24,783 bases of DNA, from positions 1 through 24,783 of the forward strand of contig DAMU01000088.1 in the NCBI GenBank assembly GCA_002499705.1, read 5' to 3'. Shown here in pieces: positions 22,991 through 24,783 of this stretch. The notes under the pieces are model-generated. The model did not search any database, was not told the origin of the DNA, and saw only the letters and a list, made by a program, of their open reading frames with translations. Made by a program: the position numbers and the translations under genes. This stretch comes from Euryarchaeota archaeon UBA91. GTDB lineage: Archaea; Thermoplasmatota; Poseidoniia; Poseidoniales; Poseidoniaceae. How positions within the stretch are numbered: the first letter of the stretch is position 1; every line of letters starts with the position of its first letter.

Positions 22991-24166
22991 ATGGTTGATG
23001 TAGCCGTCATCGGTGCTGGCCAAACAAAATATGGCAATCACCAACTTGGTTTGAAAGGAATGTGGGCTGAGGCTGCAGAAAACGCTTTTTCCAGCGTCGA
23101 TAAGGATTTTGATCCACGCCAAGTCGATGAAGCATTCATCGGTAGTGTGGCTTTTGGAGGTGCTCAACTGGGCAACACCGCTGCATTGCTCACAGAACAT
23201 TCTGGTTTGGACGGCATTCCTGTTCGTCGAGTTGAAAATGCCTGCGCTTCTTCTGGTTTTGCATTACGCGATGCTTGGATGGCCATCAAAAGTGGTCAAG
23301 CAGATATCGTTGTGGCTGGTGGGATTGAAAAAATGAATGATCTTTCTGCAGAACGAAAGCGTTTCTGGCTTGGCGTTTCAGGGGATACAGAATGGGAACG
23401 CCTTGCAGGGCTCACTTTTCCCGGAACATATGCGCTCATGGCACGACGTCATTTTCATGAACACAAATCATCACATGATGATTTAGTCCATATCAGCGTT
23501 AAAAATCACATGCATGGATTTGAAAATCAGCATGCGCACATACGCAAGCAAGTCTCTTTTGAAAAAGCTGAAAGTGGATTTATGGTTGCAGACCCTTTGA
23601 CGTTGTATGATTGTTGCCCAACATCAGACGGTGCATCATGTGTGATACTTGCAGCCGACCATGTCGTTCAACAATTTACTGATGACCCTGTTTGGATTCG
23701 CTCATCGGGAGCAGCATCCGACCGTCTTGCACTCCACGATCGTCCATCGATCACTCAACTTGTAGCAACTCAAAAAGCGTCACAGTTGGCCTATTCTGCT
23801 GCTGGTATTACCTCTAATGATGTAGATTTAGCGGAAGTTCATGACTGTTTCACGATTGCTGAATTAATCGCAACCGAAGATTTAGGGTTTGCTCAACAGG
23901 GCCACGGCGGTTCTTTTTCTAGAGATGGGCAAGGTATTCTCAACCAAGGCTCGGTATGTATCAATCCAAGCGGGGGCCTCAAATCTAAGGGCCATCCTTT
24001 GGGAGCAACCGGCACTGGACAAGCAGTTGAAGTGTTCAAACAATTGCGAGGTTCAGTCGAAAAATCACGGCAAGTACGTGATGCTGAAATTGGATTAACC
24101 CATAATGTCGGTGGTTCAGGTGCTACATGTGCAGTTCACGTCTTTGGGAGGGATCGTAATGAGTGA
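22991..24166 (+). CDS. Thiolase (acetyl-CoA C-acetyltransferase, archaeal type)
   Basis: The archaeal SCP-x-like thiolase condenses two acetyl-CoA to acetoacetyl-CoA, the entry to the mevalonate pathway, usually in a complex with HMG-CoA synthase bridged by a DUF35 protein. The 391 residues show VAVIGAGQTKYG at the start, the nucleophile Cys85 in ENACASSG, His284 in EVHDCF, and His335 in GGLKSKGHPLGATG; the active site is complete. ATG 22991 has GGGAG upstream and matches family starts; the open frame to 22922 adds nothing conserved. The stop overlaps the start of the next gene, so the two are coupled. Confidence 0.92.
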   Translation: MVDVAVIGAGQTKYGNHQLGLKGMWAEAAENAFSSVDKDFDPRQVDEAFIGSVAFGGAQLGNTAALLTEHSGLDGIPVRRVENACASSGFALRDAWMAIKSGQADIVVAGGIEKMNDLSAERKRFWLGVSGDTEWERLAGLTFPGTYALMARRHFHEHKSSHDDLVHISVKNHMHGFENQHAHIRKQVSFEKAESGFMVADPLTLYDCCPTSDGASCVILAADHVVQQFTDDPVWIRSSGAASDRLALHDRPSITQLVATQKASQLAYSAAGITSNDVDLAEVHDCFTIAELIATEDLGFAQQGHGGSFSRDGQGILNQGSVCINPSGGLKSKGHPLGATGTGQAVEVFKQLRGSVEKSRQVRDAEIGLTHNVGGSGATCAVHVFGRDRNE

Positions 24167-24783
24167 ACACCACCATTGGAAAGGTTACTTGGTTGTGGAT
24201 AATGGTGATGCTTTACTCATCCAATCGCCTTACATGTTTGAGGAAAAAATAGTCTATGGTTCAGATAGTGATGATACCACTATGGCCATTGCGGCCATTC
24301 AGTTCTTGAATAACCATGGACATTCCATCGATTCTATTCACCTTCCCTTAACAGTCGATGCTTCTACGCTGTTTTTGGCTACAGGAGTCGATTCAATACT
24401 CAACAACGAACTGTTGGAATTTGAACAGGTCAAATGGAATCTTTTGTCCGGTGATGAGGCAACAATGGTTCTTGCAAAAACCGAGGTCGAAGAATATGAG
24501 TTTGAAACTCCGATAGATTTCGAACTTATCGACGGGCAATTCTACAATGATATTCGCGATGCCTGGGTTCAAGAAAAAGCAGAGAGTCATGTTTCACAAG
24601 GTGCTTATGTGTCAGAGTCTCAGTATCTCGAAGGGGCTCGAGCACGTTTATCTCTCGCTTCACAAAAGGTTGGTGACGGTCTTATTTGGCCGCCACGTCA
24701 ATTGGATTCTTCGGGCCAACGTATTCCAAGTGAATCTCATCCACTCTTAGGGCAAGCTATCGTTGAATCATGGACCAAACTCA
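24159..24783 (+). CDS. DUF35-like thiolase partner, 5' part only
   Basis: The gene starts at ATG 24159, eight bases inside the thiolase end, after a strong GGGAGGGATC ribosome binding site, and runs off the window after 208 residues. Residues 1-150 are an unassigned alpha-beta domain; the part around 38-62 (DDTTMAIAAIQFLNNHGHSI) faintly recalls the N-terminal strand-helix of HMG-CoA-synthase-fold proteins. Residues 155-188 resemble the start of DUF35 proteins, with LIWPPRQ in place of the common fPPR motif. The four zinc-binding cysteines expected around it are all absent. The assignment rests mainly on the thiolase neighbourhood and this motif. Confidence 0.55.
   Translation, partial: MSEHHHWKGYLVVDNGDALLIQSPYMFEEKIVYGSDSDDTTMAIAAIQFLNNHGHSIDSIHLPLTVDASTLFLATGVDSILNNELLEFEQVKWNLLSGDEATMVLAKTEVEEYEFETPIDFELIDGQFYNDIRDAWVQEKAESHVSQGAYVSESQYLEGARARLSLASQKVGDGLIWPPRQLDSSGQRIPSESHPLLGQAIVESWTKL

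Noticed and set aside
1..24783. CRISPR array, insertion sequence, integrase or prophage
   Set aside because: No regular spaced repeats, terminal inverted repeats, transposase, integrase or phage genes are seen; gene content is housekeeping throughout.

Overview
The window reads as a densely packed chromosome segment of a planktonic euryarchaeon. The best fit is a Marine Group II / Poseidoniales-type genome (phylum Thermoplasmatota). That placement is inferred from gene content and style, not from a marker tree. The archaeal assignment itself is secure: proteasome alpha, SBDS, the Rrp4-Rrp41-Rrp42 exosome core, eL43, Pcc1, prefoldin beta, archaeal uS12/uS7, EF-2 with a diphthamide site, TiaS, Dph6, KptA and isopentenyl phosphate kinase. 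I see no mobile element, CRISPR array, rRNA or tRNA, and no gene-free stretch longer than about 180 bases.

Layout. (1) 1-3158: the tail of a HAD-type phosphatase, TiaS (tRNA-Ile2 agmatidine synthetase), three small unrecognised membrane proteins, and a RecA-fold protein whose Walker A lysine is missing. (2) 3232-5231: purB, convergent with dph6. (3) 5403-12206: one long collinear run, psmA - SBDS - rrp4 - rrp41 - rrp42 - eL43 - pcc1 - pfdB - DHH phosphoesterase - TPR-like protein. This is the conserved archaeal exosome/proteasome superoperon, with start-stop overlaps at many joints. The small RNA polymerase subunit gene rpoP, often found next to eL43, is absent here. (4) 12208-14946, minus strand: a UbiD-family decarboxylase, a TPR protein and a Nudix hydrolase. 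(5) 15148-19048: uS12 - uS7 - EF-2 - MOSC protein. (6) 19041-21721, minus strand: isopentenyl phosphate kinase followed by a single protein joining type I IPP isomerase to a polyprenyl diphosphate synthase. (7) 21825-24783: a small zinc-ribbon protein, KptA on the minus strand, a thiolase, and the start of a DUF35-like protein cut by the window edge.

How the genes work together. Three themes dominate. The first is RNA and protein quality control and ribosome maturation: exosome, proteasome, SBDS, prefoldin, KEOPS Pcc1. The second is translation and tRNA modification: TiaS, KptA, uS12, uS7, EF-2, and Dph6, which finishes the diphthamide that EF-2 carries. The third is isoprenoid lipid precursor synthesis: thiolase, a UbiD protein that could be the anhydromevalonate phosphate decarboxylase, IPK, and the IDI-GGPPS fusion.

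The most interesting signals are the IDI-GGPPS fusion with its UbiD and IPK context; a matched pair of 17-base boxes in inverted orientation between dph6 and psmA; hairpins that span both stop codons at four of the five convergent gene ends; small hairpins that would hide the ribosome binding sites of pcc1 and the thiolase; and a DUF35-like protein that has lost its zinc-binding cysteines. I found no convincing evidence of a wholly new multi-gene system.
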